Part shown: in pieces, positions 20,258-29,913 of the stretch
Layout of the letters: every line of letters begins with the position of its first letter
How positions within the stretch are numbered: position 1 is the first letter of the stretch
Assembly: GCA_025370055.1 (NCBI GenBank)
Contig: CP073041.1
Location: 992,001 to 1,056,000 of the forward strand
Direction: 5' to 3'
Origin: Woronichinia naegeliana WA131
GTDB lineage: Bacteria > Cyanobacteriota > Cyanobacteriia > Cyanobacteriales > Microcystaceae
DNA: 64,000 nt
The notes under the pieces: generated by a model
What the model saw: the letters and a program-made list of their open reading frames with translations, nothing else
What the model was told of the DNA's origin: nothing
The model's database searches: none
Translations under genes and position numbers: made by a program

Positions 20258-20323
20258 TCGTAAGTGGATCTCTGTGAACTATGAATAAGAATCCCCCGTC
20301 GTTCACGCAGGGGAGTATGTCAA
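20258..20323 (+). other. IS200/IS605-type right end downstream of tnpB
   Basis: GAATCCCCCGTCGTTCACG followed by CAGGGGAGTATGTCAA forms a CCCC/GGGG hairpin of the kind seen at right ends of cyanobacterial IS200/IS605-group elements. In such elements the tnpB 3' end and this right end yield the omega-RNA guide. Here it is separated from most of tnpB by the IS3 insertion. The omega-RNA role is inference. Confidence 0.6.
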
Positions 20324-20551
20324 CCTAATCTTGTGAATCTGTTCGTCTCATGGCTAGTAAAGTGTGATGGCTTGAGGATTCTGTTAGGGCGGAAATCCCC
20401 CTCTACCAAGGGCGTAAAACCGAATTCAGAGTGAAGAAAGACTGGCCTATTGTAGGGAATGAAAGGAAACGAAGAAACAATAAAAACCGGATACTTTCAA
20501 ATGTTCCTTATCCTTAATTACTCCTAAATCCCCCCTATGGAGGTTACTAGT
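20324..20551 (+). promoter_or_regulatory. hsp20 upstream region with possible RNA thermometer
   Basis: Non-coding stretch between the tnpB right end and hsp20. Just before the start, ACTCC at 20519-20523 can pair with GGAG of the ribosome site (20539-20543) across a short C-rich loop. A similar hairpin controls hsp17 translation in Synechocystis. No CIRCE element is visible here. Confidence 0.35.
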
Positions 20552-20998
20552 ATGACACTCATTCGTTGGCAATCTTTCCGAGGTATCGATGAGCTACAAC
20601 GGGAAATGAATCGCGTTTTTGATACCTTAGTTCCGAGCACTAACTTATCAACGGAAATCAATTGGCCCAGTTTTGTTCCGGGGGCAGAATTAACAGAAAC
20701 CCCTGAAACGGTTCATCTAAAACTAGAAGTTCCTGGCTTAGATGGCAAAGATATTAATATTGAAGTGACAGCCGATTCCGTGACCATAAGCGGTGAACGT
20801 AAATCGGAAACGAAAACCGAGGAGCAAGGGGTAACACGGACAGAATTCCGCTATGGTCAGTTTCATCGGGTTATTCCTCTGCCCGTCAAGGTGCAAAATA
20901 CGGAAGCCAAGGCAGAATACAAGGATGGCATTTTAAACCTAGATTTGCCTAAAGCTGAACCTGAAAAAAACCGTGTTGTCAAATTAAATCTTGGCTAA
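20552..20998 (+). CDS. Small heat-shock protein, Hsp20 family
   Basis: 148-residue ATP-independent holdase that keeps unfolding proteins soluble and protects thylakoid membranes in cyanobacteria. The short N-terminal arm (IRWQSFRGIDELQREMNRVF) is followed by an alpha-crystallin domain from about residue 45 with the conserved YKDGILNLDLPKAE near the end. The start at 20552 is preferred because GGAGG lies 7 bp upstream; an in-frame ATG at 20537 would overlap the ribosome site. The gene stands alone between two IS stacks. Confidence 0.95.
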   Translation: MTLIRWQSFRGIDELQREMNRVFDTLVPSTNLSTEINWPSFVPGAELTETPETVHLKLEVPGLDGKDINIEVTADSVTISGERKSETKTEEQGVTRTEFRYGQFHRVIPLPVKVQNTEAKAEYKDGILNLDLPKAEPEKNRVVKLNLG

Positions 20999-21022
20999 AA
21001 GTCTTTAATTCTCCATCTTTTT

Positions 21023-21044
21023 CCCTCTTCCAGAGGGATTTTTT
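21023..21044 (+). terminator. Rho-independent terminator of hsp20
   Basis: CCCTCT-TCC-AGAGGG followed by ATTTTTT, about 25 bp after the hsp20 stop. Confidence 0.85.
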
Positions 21045-21060
21045 ATGGCAAGATAACAAT

Positions 21061-21161
21061 GTGAAAGGCAACGCTAATGAGACTCCGACCCTTGCCAACG
21101 ATAACCGTCTTGTTCACTCGAATGCCATTGGTCTTCTGATAAATTCTCCAAAGTATCAATG
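21061..21161 (-). pseudogene. Untyped transposase remnant, split by ISAs1 copy 2
   Basis: On the minus strand, sequence right of the ISAs1 copy (27474 down to 27406) joined to 21151-21061 reads KIALKEAIDTLENLSEDQWH and further to a stop at SESH. Only this fragment survives and I cannot name its family. It serves as the target of ISAs1 copy 2 (duplication AGTATCAATG). Confidence 0.5.
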
Positions 21162-21290
21162 CAGGGTAATCGCATCTTATTTGTTACAAAAAATACAGAC
21201 AAAAAGAGAGAAATATAGTGTAAAAAAGAAGCAGTCATCTAAGAGAAGAAAAGGCTATTATTTAAAAAAAGTAAGTGAGTGAGGTCAAAG

Positions 21291-22481
21291 ATGGCAAAAG
21301 GCTTCGGCGCAAGAGTTCTAACCCCACAACAAGAAAAAGAAGTCAAAATTATCAAAAGAAGCATACTGAAACATTTTCAGTGCCTAAAAGAACCGAGAAC
21401 AGGGAGAAGGCAAGACCATAACTTAACAGCAATTGTCACCATAGGAATATTGGCAGTATTGTCAGGGGCAGATGGCTTCGTAGCAATTGAAGCCTATGGC
21501 AAAGCCAAACGAGAATGGCTAGAAATGTTTCTAGAGTTACCAAAGGGAATTCCCTCTCACGATACCTTTGGAAGAGTATTTGGAATGTTGGAAACAGAAG
21601 AACTAGAAAAAAGTTTTCTGAGCTGGATAAGCAGTCTAACGGAGAAAATGGACATAGAGCTGATACAGATAGATGGAAAAACGAAAAGAGGTTCTTATGA
21701 TAGGGAAAAAGGACTAAATGCGTTACACAGCATAAGTGCGTGGAGTAGTGAGCGGGGACTGATGTTAGCGCAAAAGAAAGTAGATAGTAAATCTAATGAA
21801 ATAAAAGCAGTCCCCTTGTTACTGAAGTTACTTAACATCAAGGGGGCAGTAGTAACCCTAGATGCAATGGGAACGCAGACAGAAATCGCAAAACAAATAA
21901 AGCAAGGTGAAGGTGACTATGTATTGGCTCTCAAAGGAAATCAGGGCAAACTTAATAAACAAGTTAGGGATTGGTTTAAACAAGCGGTCGCTCAGAACTG
22001 GCAAGGAATTGAATACAGTTATCATGAGAAGACAGAAAAAGGACATTACCGTTTAGAAACTCGTCAAGTCTGGACAGTGTCAATCAATCAGCTTTCCGCA
22101 TTGCATCGCCAAAATCAGTGGGTCGGTTTAGCAACTGTTGTGATGGTTAAAAGTAAAACTCAATTCGGTCATAAAACAACAGAGACGTTTCGCTATTATA
22201 TTAGCAGTCTTCCTACGGATGCCGAACGTCATAGCCATGTGATTCGTTCTCACTGGAGTATTGAAAATAGTCTGCATTGGGTTTTAGATGTCACTTTTAA
22301 TGAGGATGCGAGTCGAGTGCGTCAAGGTAATGCGACTGATAATTTGGGCTTGCTCCGTCGTTTAAGTATTAATTTGCTTAAACATGAGCCATCTCAAGAA
22401 AGCTTGAAGATGAAGCGTTATTTGGCGGCGATGGACAACAATTTTCTTCTACAGGTTTTAGCAGCTAGTTCACGGGAGTGA
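21291..22481 (+). CDS. ISAs1-family transposase, intact
   Basis: 396 residues from the ATG at 21291 (MAKGFGARVL); a GTG 12 bases upstream is also in frame. It has the ISAs1/H-repeat domain order: KHFQCLKEPRTGRRQDH at the N-terminus, ILAVLSGADGF, QIDGKTKRGS (first Asp), VVTLDAMGTQ (second Asp) and HWSIENSLHWVLDVTFNEDAS (Glu region). The frame is complete because the nested insertions of this copy all lie in the long non-coding tail. Confidence 0.93.
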   Translation: MAKGFGARVLTPQQEKEVKIIKRSILKHFQCLKEPRTGRRQDHNLTAIVTIGILAVLSGADGFVAIEAYGKAKREWLEMFLELPKGIPSHDTFGRVFGMLETEELEKSFLSWISSLTEKMDIELIQIDGKTKRGSYDREKGLNALHSISAWSSERGLMLAQKKVDSKSNEIKAVPLLLKLLNIKGAVVTLDAMGTQTEIAKQIKQGEGDYVLALKGNQGKLNKQVRDWFKQAVAQNWQGIEYSYHEKTEKGHYRLETRQVWTVSINQLSALHRQNQWVGLATVVMVKSKTQFGHKTTETFRYYISSLPTDAERHSHVIRSHWSIENSLHWVLDVTFNEDASRVRQGNATDNLGLLRRLSINLLKHEPSQESLKMKRYLAAMDNNFLLQVLAASSRE

Positions 22482-22499
22482 TATTCATGAGTATATTTA

Positions 22500-23630
22500 C
22501 ACTGAACACGGTCACAAGTTGCGAATTCTAAAAATAAGAGATAATATAGTAAAAATAGAAAAAGTAGTCAAGAGGCTGAGAAATGATTAAGTTAGAATTT
22601 ACGGAAGAAGACAAAAGACTGTTGTCTTACGGTCGGTTTAATCACCCGCATCCTAGAGTGCAGCTAAAGATGGAAGTTTTATGGCTAAAAAGTCAGGGAT
22701 TGTCTCATCAAAAAATTGCTCAATTCGCAGGAGTTTCAGTAAATACGGTGACAAGCTATATCCGTGATTATCAAGAGGGCGGGATAGAAAAACTAAAAGA
22801 AATAAAATTTAATCGCCCGAAAAGTGAGTTAACAGAGCATCAAGGGACAATTGAGGCATATTTTGAGTCAAATCCACCAGCAACAATAAATGAAGCAGTA
22901 AAAAGAATAGAAGAATTAACGGGAATAAAAAGAAGTCCAACGCAAGTCAGAAAATTTTTAAAGTCAATAGGAATGAGGTGTCTAAAGGTGGGAACAATTC
23001 CATCAAAAGCAGATGTAGAAGCTCAGGATAGCTATAGAGAAAAAGAGCTAGAACCAAGGCTAGAAGAGGCAAAAGCAGGAAAAAGGGCAGTTTTCTTTGT
23101 AGATGCCTCTCATTTTGTAATGGGAGCATTTGTAAATTTTATATGGTGCTTCAAGAGGATTTTTATTAAGTCACCATCAGGGAGAAAACGTTTTAATGTG
23201 TTAGGAGCATTAAATGCAATTACCCATGAAGTAATTATGGTAACGAACAGTTCTTATATTACGGGAACTCAGGTTTGTGAACTCCTAGAAAAGATAGCAG
23301 AATTAGGACTATTAATACCGATTACGTTGGTATTAGACAATGCTCGTTATCAAAAATGCCGAATTGTGCAGGAGTTGGCAGAATCATTAGGAATAGAGTT
23401 ACTGTACTTACCTCCTTATTCTCCTAACTTGAATTTAATTGAAAGACTGTGGAAGTTTGTGAAGAAGAAGTGTTTATACGCAAAATATTATGAAGATTTT
23501 ACGCAGTTTTCTGCAGCAATTTCAGGATGTCTTGAGGATGCTAACGTAAAATATAAGGAGGAGCTTGATTCTTTGCTCACCTTACGATTTCAACGCTTTG
23601 ATAAATCTCAGATTATGAACGTTTGAAGTA
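22500..23630 (+). mobile_element. IS630-family element, copy 2 (1131 bp)
   Basis: Ends CACTGAACACG and CGTTTGAAGTA between TA dinucleotides (22498-22499, 23631-23632). The uninterrupted target with a single TA is preserved in ISAs1 copy 1 near 2690, an internal empty-site control. Confidence 0.94.
22583..23626 (+). CDS. IS630-family transposase, copy 2
   Basis: 347 residues, nearly identical to the copy at 11754-12797 and with the same DDE motifs (FVDASHF, VLDNARYQ, PNLNLIERLW). Intact. The near identity of the two copies indicates recent transposition. Confidence 0.93.
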   Translation: MIKLEFTEEDKRLLSYGRFNHPHPRVQLKMEVLWLKSQGLSHQKIAQFAGVSVNTVTSYIRDYQEGGIEKLKEIKFNRPKSELTEHQGTIEAYFESNPPATINEAVKRIEELTGIKRSPTQVRKFLKSIGMRCLKVGTIPSKADVEAQDSYREKELEPRLEEAKAGKRAVFFVDASHFVMGAFVNFIWCFKRIFIKSPSGRKRFNVLGALNAITHEVIMVTNSSYITGTQVCELLEKIAELGLLIPITLVLDNARYQKCRIVQELAESLGIELLYLPPYSPNLNLIERLWKFVKKKCLYAKYYEDFTQFSAAISGCLEDANVKYKEELDSLLTLRFQRFDKSQIMNV

Positions 23631-23641
23631 TAGCTTCAAAT

Positions 23642-23853
23642 AGGGCTTGCTGAAAAAGTCCACAAAACGAACCTAGATGCCACAGGGCGCGAAAAATGGT
23701 GACTTCAGAGCTCAGTTTCCAGTTTTACCTCACATTTTTCCAGCAAAGTGCATGGATTTTGAGCCTCCAAATGCCATAACATTGCATCTGATCGTTTGTA
23801 AAATGCCTGAAAGTATTGTCTAGCAAGGATTTCATCCTTATTCAGCAAGCCCC
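23642..23853. repeat. M212 MITE, copy 2
   Basis: 212 bp, ends AGGGCTTGCTGAAAAAGTCC and CTTATTCAGCAAGCCCC, flanked by AAAT (23638-23641, 23854-23857). Same insertion point in ISAs1 as copy 1, so it was carried along with ISAs1. Confidence 0.9.
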
Positions 23854-25110
23854 AAATAGGAGGATTGGCAAAATATTGACACCAACAATTATGAATTAGC
23901 GAAATTACTTAGGGCTTGCTGAAAAAGTCAAAAAACGAAAGAAATGTGGGTTAGGGAAGTATGGACTGAAAAAGCATAGATAACTTATCCTTATGGAAAC
24001 AAATCAAAATACAGATTTTGTTTAATCTATTGTTCCTTTCTGTCTAAAAAGGTCAACACAAATCACTCCTCACAAAAGAGAGGAAAATTAACACCATTTT
24101 TCACAAGAAAAACGACTCTACAACTTTTTACTTTTTGTCTTCTGAAGTAGAGTAGAAAGATTCATTACCAAAAAGTTCATCGCAATTACCGTTTCCGAGG
24201 TCTCAGGTAGTTTGGCCATCACTCGACCAAGACTAAATTTCCTCTTTCCCTGTCCGAATTTACCCTCAATGGCATTACGCACTCTTTCATCTGAGCGTGC
24301 CTCTTTCTTTTTTTCTTTGCTCACCTCTTTCGGCGGTCTTCCCAATCGGGGACCACTCATTCTTATATCCCTTTCTTTACAATAAGCTCGATTCGCTTTT
24401 GTTCGATAGATTTTATCCACATGAACCGATTCCGGATAACATCCTGTTTCCCTTTTATATTCTTCTATTCGCGCTTGTAAATCTCCCGATTCGTTGTAAT
24501 TATCCCAACTTAATTTGTCTAAGAAGACAAAGCCATTCACATTACTTGCCGATATTTTAGCTCCAAACTCTACTGCTTTTCCCGCTTTTCCACGCACTAT
24601 TGGACGCACGAGAGGTTGGCTTACACTCACAATTCTGTTTTCTACTTTATTTGTCTTTTTTTCATACATTTCTAACTGTTGCTCATACACTTTTCCTATC
24701 GTTACAAGCTCTTCTTGCTCTTTTTTCGTTAGTTTTTCTAACTTTGCTCCCTCTTCTATCATTTTTTCTATATGAGACAAGTTTCTTTTTATATATCCTA
24801 GTTGTTTTTTTGTTCCTTTTCTTCTTTCTTTTTTTGACACACGACGTTTTTTTGCTATGGCTAAGTACTCTTTTCTTGCCACTTCCCTATAAGTCCTCGG
24901 CTTTTCTTTCCTTTTCTCTTTTATTTCTTCATACAGCTTATCTATTATTTTTTCTGTTTTTTCTCTGGCATCATTCAATATTCCTATATCCGTTGGATAT
25001 TTTATATCTGCTGGTGTACAAGTCGCATCTAACAATAACTTTCCTTCATTTTCTTTTTTTTCTGACGCTACACCCGTCGCTTTTTTTCTATTTCTTTATT
25101 AATTTTATTT

Positions 25111-26799
25111 AGGGCTTGCTGAAAAAGTCAAAAAACGAAAGAAATGTGGGTTAGGGAAGTATGGACTGAAAAAGCATAGATAACTTATCCTTATGGAAAC
25201 AAATCAAAATACAGATTTTGTTTAATCTATTGTTCCTTTCTGTCTAAAAAGGTCAACACAAATCACTCCTCACAAAAGAGAGGAAAATTAACACCATTTT
25301 TCACAAGAAAAACGACTCTACAACTTTTTACTTTTTGTCTTCTGAAGTAGAGTAGAAAGATTCATTACCAAAAAGTTCATCGCAATTACCGTTTCCGAGG
25401 TCTCAGGTAGTTTGGCCATCACTCGACCAAGACTAAATTTCCTCTTTCCCTGTCCGAATTTACCCTCAATGGCATTACGCACTCTTTCATCTGAGCGTGC
25501 CTCTTTCTTTTTTTCTTTGCTCACCTCTTTCGGCGGTCTTCCCAATCGGGGACCACTCATTCTTATATCCCTTTCTTTACAATAAGCTCGATTCGCTTTT
25601 GTTCGATAGATTTTATCCACATGAACCGATTCCGGATAACATCCTGTTTCCCTTTTATATTCTTCTATTCGCGCTTGTAAATCTCCCGATTCGTTGTAAT
25701 TATCCCAACTTAATTTGTCTAAGAAGACAAAGCCATTCACATTACTTGCCGATATTTTAGCTCCAAACTCTACTGCTTTTCCCGCTTTTCCACGCACTAT
25801 TGGACGCACGTGAGGTTGGCTTACACTCACAATTCTGTTTTCTACTTTATTTGTCTTTTTTTCATACATTTCTAACTGTTGCTCATACACTTTTCCTATC
25901 GTTACAAGCTCTTCTTGCTCTTTTTTCGTTAGTTTTTCTAACTTTGCTCCCTCTTCTATCATTTTTTCTATATGAGACAAGTTTCTTTTTATATATCCTA
26001 GTTGTTTTTTTGTTCCTTTTCTTCTTTCTTTTTTTGACACACGACGTTTTTTTGCTATGGCTAAGTACTCTTTTCTTGCCACTTCCCTATAAGTCCTCGG
26101 CTTTTCTTTCCTTTTCTCTTTTATTTCTTCATACAGCTTATCTATTATTTTTTCTGTTTTTTCTCTGGCATCATTCAATATTCCTATATCCGTTGGATAT
26201 TTTATATCTGCTGGTGTACAAGTCGCATCTAACAATAACTTTCCTTCATTTTCTTTTTTTCTGACGCTACACCCGTCGCTTTTTTTTCTATTTCTTTATT
26301 AATTTTATTTATTAATTCCATTCCTATTTTTTTACGAAAATGAACCATCATTGACGCATTAAATGCTTCTTTGCTACTATAGCTTTCCATTCCTATAAAG
26401 TACTGTAAATAAGGGTTCTCTTTTATTTGTTCTACTGTTTCTCTGTCACTTTTTCCTGAAATTTCTTTGATAATTAATGCTCCTAATGCCATTCTAAATG
26501 ATTTGGCTGGGGCTCCTTTTTTTTCTGTGAAGTTTTTTGCATATTCTTCCTCATATTCTTCCCAGGGAATCATTTTTGACATTTCTATCCAACGATTTTC
26601 TTCGTCTAACTGCCCGCCGAACAGATTTTTCAAGTTTTCTGGTGTTTCAATTGAGTACTGTTGCTTTCGGTACATCTGCTTTCTCTCTTCTTAATGCAAT
26701 GGTTTTGAGGCATTCTACCCTATTTTCGTGCATTCTAGCGGTTCTTAATTCGCCTACTATTTTTCTCCGTAAAGGTTTCAGCTTTTTTCAGCAAGCCCT
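25111..26799 (-). mobile_element. IS5-like element, copy C (1689 bp), inserted in copy B
   Basis: Complete copy with the same ends as copy B and the same orientation, flanked by ATTT (25107-25110, 26800-26803). It lies inside the transposase gene of its own sibling. Nearly identical to copy B. Confidence 0.94.
25318..26675 (-). pseudogene. IS5-like transposase of copy C, frameshifted
   Basis: Frames 26675-26229 and 26235-25318 overlap by a few bases. Here the first A-run has eight bases (in frame) but the second, in TCAGAAAAAAAGAAAATG, has seven instead of eight. Copies A and B show the reverse. Eight plus eight would give one frame running EKKATGVASEKKENEGKLLL into DATCTPAD. It may be a defect or a frameshift-expressed gene. 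Confidence 0.85.
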
Positions 26800-27474
26800 A
26801 TTTATTAATTCCATTCCTATTTTTTTACGAAAATGAACCATCATTGACGCATTAAATGCTTCTTTGCTACTATAGCTTTCCATTCCTATAAAGTACTGTA
26901 AATAAGGGTTCTCTTTTATTTGTTCTACTGTTTCTCTGTCACTTTTTCCTGAAATTTCTTTGATAATTAATGCTCCTAATGCCATTCTAAATGATTTGGC
27001 TGGGGCTCCTTTTTTTTCTGTGAAGTTTTTTGCATATTCTTCCTCATATTCTTCCCAGGGAATCATTTTTGACATTTCTATCCAACGATTTTCTTCGTCT
27101 AACTGCCCGCCGAACAGATTTTTCAAGTTTTCTGGTGTTTCAATTGAGTACTGTTGCTTTCGGTACATCTGCTTTCTCTCTTCTTAATGCAATGGTTTTG
27201 AGGCATTCTACCCTATTTTCGTGCATTCTAGCGGTTCTTAATTCGCCTACTATTTTTCTCCGTAAAGGTTTCAGCTTTTTTCAGCAAGCCCTACTTAATC
27301 TTTTAGAGTTTAAGTTGATTTTCTTCTCTTTTTAGTTTTTGATATAGTCTATTTTTAAGCTAGATTTCTTTTTTGATTCCACTCTACTAATATGCGATTA
27401 CCCTGAGTATCAATGGCTTCTTTGAGAGCTATTTTAGAACTTTGTTTACATTTTTTATCCTTGCCTGAAGTTAA

Positions 27475-28750
27475 GGCACTGGTATCGTCTAGCTAGAAGC
27501 TACAAACGTTGCAATACGGGAGGTTCAAGAAATCAGGCGAATTTGGAGTAAGTCCTCCCAAGTTAACCCTTTTTCAATTATACCGAGAGCTACAGCAGGA
27601 ACTTCTCTAGTCGTAAAATGGCTGCGAACAAAGTTATGAACCATCCAGAAAATATCTAGGACTCGCTGTAATCCCACAACAGATTTAGCATAAGTATTTG
27701 TACGACGACGAAAGGCGGCTAAATAGCGTCGGATAGCACTATTAAATGCCTCAACGTGGTTGGCATGGATGTCCTTTTCTTCTGGTTTTTCTGTTGTCTC
27801 TGGATGTTCTGGTTTCGGAGTTTCTACTTTCTTTAGTTTACCCTCAGAATCTCGACGTTTACTACTCTTATTTTTTAGTCTTACCACAAGACCCTTCGGT
27901 AATACTTTGGTGGGACGACCTCGCTTTCCAGTCCTTAATACTTCGTGACAAATATTAAATAGCAGTTGACTATATCGCTTTTCTCCATCTGTAAATAACT
28001 GGAGAGATTCTGCACTCCTTTCAAATAATTCCGCTACCGTCATCATTGCTTCTAGAAATAATTTCTGCTCTTTTCGACCACATTTTAAATGCCAAATAAA
28101 GCGGCTAGCCCTGTCCATGAGCACGATTGTCCACCCCTCAGAGGCACTTGCTTCTTTATTTTTTCCAACTTTTGTGTATAGTTCATCCCCTTCTATTACT
28201 AATTTAACAAATTCATTCACTAAGGCGTATAAAAATAATGTCTCTTGTAATCCTGATAATTTCTTTTCCCAATTCAATATTGTTGTTTTCGCGTAGCCGA
28301 ATACTCGGGCTGCTGCATTTAATCCTATTCCTTCCATTCTGGCTTTTAATACTTTTACAATTTCACTTAATGGGGTTTCTAAGCCAGCGATTACGCTACC
28401 ATAAGTCTCAGCAAAACAAGAACTACATTCTTGACAAATGAACATTTTACGTTCCCCGTTACCTTTCGTTTGATAATGAGAATGTATTTTTACTTTTTCA
28501 CTATAGCAATGAGGGCAGTTTTTCTGAAATAAGGCTTCCTCTTTCTCTTGGGGTAAGCCAATATCACTTAGGAGGTCAATTGAGCTTTTATTCAATGTTG
28601 ACATTGCTTTCTGTTTTCCCTTTCTTTAATATAATGACAATAATAATAGTATAACAAAAACGGGAATATGTCCAGTCGTAAGTTATTTTCTATTTTCTCA
28701 AACTCTTACACCATAACTTTTTCTAGCTTTGATCACACGATACCAGTACC
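27475..28750 (-). mobile_element. IS1-family element, complete (1276 bp)
   Basis: Ends GGCACTGGTATCGT and ACGATACCAGTACC, flanked by the 8-bp duplication GAAGTTAA (27467-27474, 28751-28758). It carries one intact transposase gene. Confidence 0.92.
27525..28604 (-). CDS. IS1-family transposase, single frame
   Basis: 359 residues. The N-terminal zinc finger CPHCYSEKVKIH...CQECSSCF is followed by a helix-turn-helix region and the catalytic domain (IEGDELYTKVGKNKEA, WTIVLMDRASRFIW). A charged insertion (ETPKPEHPETTEKPEEKD) precedes HANHVEAFNSAIRRYLAAFRRRTNTY, which matches the C-terminal motif of IS1 InsB. Unlike classical IS1 it needs no frameshift. An Asp-rich host region is not disturbed; the gene appears intact. 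Confidence 0.9.
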   Translation of the reverse strand: MSTLNKSSIDLLSDIGLPQEKEEALFQKNCPHCYSEKVKIHSHYQTKGNGERKMFICQECSSCFAETYGSVIAGLETPLSEIVKVLKARMEGIGLNAAARVFGYAKTTILNWEKKLSGLQETLFLYALVNEFVKLVIEGDELYTKVGKNKEASASEGWTIVLMDRASRFIWHLKCGRKEQKLFLEAMMTVAELFERSAESLQLFTDGEKRYSQLLFNICHEVLRTGKRGRPTKVLPKGLVVRLKNKSSKRRDSEGKLKKVETPKPEHPETTEKPEEKDIHANHVEAFNSAIRRYLAAFRRRTNTYAKSVVGLQRVLDIFWMVHNFVRSHFTTREVPAVALGIIEKGLTWEDLLQIRLIS

Positions 28751-28937
28751 GAAGTTAATGCACAGCTATTCACACTAGCTCGCATGAGCTATCCCGCTTC
28801 TTCGACAACCTGCGGAATGTGGGTTCTTAACATTACTTTTAATTTATTTTGCTGACAGCAAACCCAGGAATTGTATTGAGTTCTCCCTGGGTATTCTTAT
28901 TCCGTCTTATTGTCTAAGAGCCAGTGCTAATCATGTT

Positions 28938-29879
28938 TTAACTAGCATGATTTTTATACCAATCAATGGTATTTTTTAAGCCTTGACGTAGATCGATTTG
29001 GGCTGTAAATTCAAAGGCAGCTTTTGCCTTACTGGTATCCAAGCAACGACGGGGTTGACCATTCGGTTGATCGGTTTCCCAGACAATTTCCCCCTCAAAA
29101 TTCATTAATTCGCAGATCAATTCAACCAGATCTTTGATAGAAATTTCATAATTGGTTCCTAAATTAATCGGATCGGACTGATCGTAAAACTGGGTTCCCA
29201 TCACAATACCCCGTGCCGCATCGGTTGAGTATAAAAACTCGCGGGTCGGACTGCCATCTCCCCAAACGGCTAGGGTTTTATCACCTCGTTGTTGTGCTTC
29301 ATAAACTTTGCGAATTAAAGCTGGAATGACATGGGAACTACGGGGATCAAAATTATCTTCTGGGCCATAGAGATTAACGGGTAACAGATAAATACCATTA
29401 AAACCGTATTGTAGGCGGTAGGACTCTAATTGTACCAAAAGAGCTTTTTTCGCAATGCCGTAGGGAGCATTTGTTTCTTCGGGATAACCATTCCAGAGAT
29501 CTTCTTCTTTGAAGGGAACAGGGGTAAATTTGGGATAGGCACAGATCGTCCCGACACAGACAAACTTTTCCACACCCGCTTCCTGGGCCGCATGGATAAT
29601 CTGGGTTCCCATCATTAAATTATCGTAGAATAACTCGGCTGGCTTTTCCCGATTCAGGCCAATACCACCGACATGGGCTGCTAGATGGATAATAATATCC
29701 TGTTCTTTAACAACGGCCTGACAATTTTCCCAGCGTCGTAAATCCTGATCGCGCGATCGCGGCACAGTAATTTTTTCGGGTTCAGCCCCTGCTTGACACA
29801 ATTGGTCAACCACTTGTTTGCCTAAAAAGCCAGCTCCTCCTGTTACCACAATCCGTTTATTACTTAAGGTTGTCACCAT
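28938..29879 (-). CDS. fcl: GDP-L-fucose synthase
   Basis: 313-residue short-chain dehydrogenase/epimerase that converts GDP-4-keto-6-deoxymannose to GDP-L-fucose with NADPH. The Rossmann motif [12 protein letters not shown] is at residues 12-23. The [15 protein letters not shown] strand gives the catalytic Ser/Thr position, and [10 protein letters not shown] holds the YxxxK pair. It lies directly downstream of gmd (34 bp), so the two pathway steps are likely co-transcribed. Likely product use is exopolysaccharide or O-antigen. Confidence 0.93.
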   Translation of the reverse strand: MVTTLSNKRIVVTGGAGFLGKQVVDQLCQAGAEPEKITVPRSRDQDLRRWENCQAVVKEQDIIIHLAAHVGGIGLNREKPAELFYDNLMMGTQIIHAAQEAGVEKFVCVGTICAYPKFTPVPFKEEDLWNGYPEETNAPYGIAKKALLVQLESYRLQYGFNGIYLLPVNLYGPEDNFDPRSSHVIPALIRKVYEAQQRGDKTLAVWGDGSPTREFLYSTDAARGIVMGTQFYDQSDPINLGTNYEISIKDLVELICELMNFEGEIVWETDQPNGQPRRCLDTSKAKAAFEFTAQIDLRQGLKNTIDWYKNHAS

Positions 29880-29913
29880 TTTTCTATCCTCATAACTGGG
29901 TTAACCGAATGCT

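Larger units (their letters stand above)
24118..27168 (-). pseudogene. IS5-like transposase of copy B, split by copy C
   Basis: The N-terminal part (27168 down to 26804, MYRKQQYSIETPENL to the helix before INKINKEI) and the DDE part (25035 down to 24118) are separated by copy C. The A-run near 25081-25087 has seven bases, as in copy A, so even before the insertion the gene was frameshifted relative to a single long frame. Confidence 0.88.
23911..27292 (-). mobile_element. IS5-like element, copy B, containing copy C
   Basis: Ends AGGGCTTGCTGAAAAAGTC and GCTTTTTTCAGCAAGCCCT, flanked by ACTT (23907-23910, 27293-27296). Without copy C and its 4-bp duplication it is 1689 bp, the same as copy C. 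Confidence 0.93.
21162..27405 (+). mobile_element. ISAs1-family element, copy 2, with four nested insertions
   Basis: Ends CAGGGTAATCGCAT and ATGCGATTACCCTG, flanked by AGTATCAATG (21152-21161, 27406-27415). It contains an IS630 (22500-23630), an M212 MITE (23642-23853) and an IS5-like copy (23911-27292), which itself contains another IS5-like copy. Removing these with their duplications leaves 1509 bp, identical to copy 1. Confidence 0.93.
27406..28827 (-). repeat. Remnant of an untyped IS hosting the IS1 copy
   Basis: Flanks of the IS1 copy (27406-27474 and 28751-28827) belong to one older element that ends TGCGGAATGTGGGTT and resembles 2139-2248. It is also the target of ISAs1 copy 2. Only fragments of its transposase remain. 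Confidence 0.55.
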
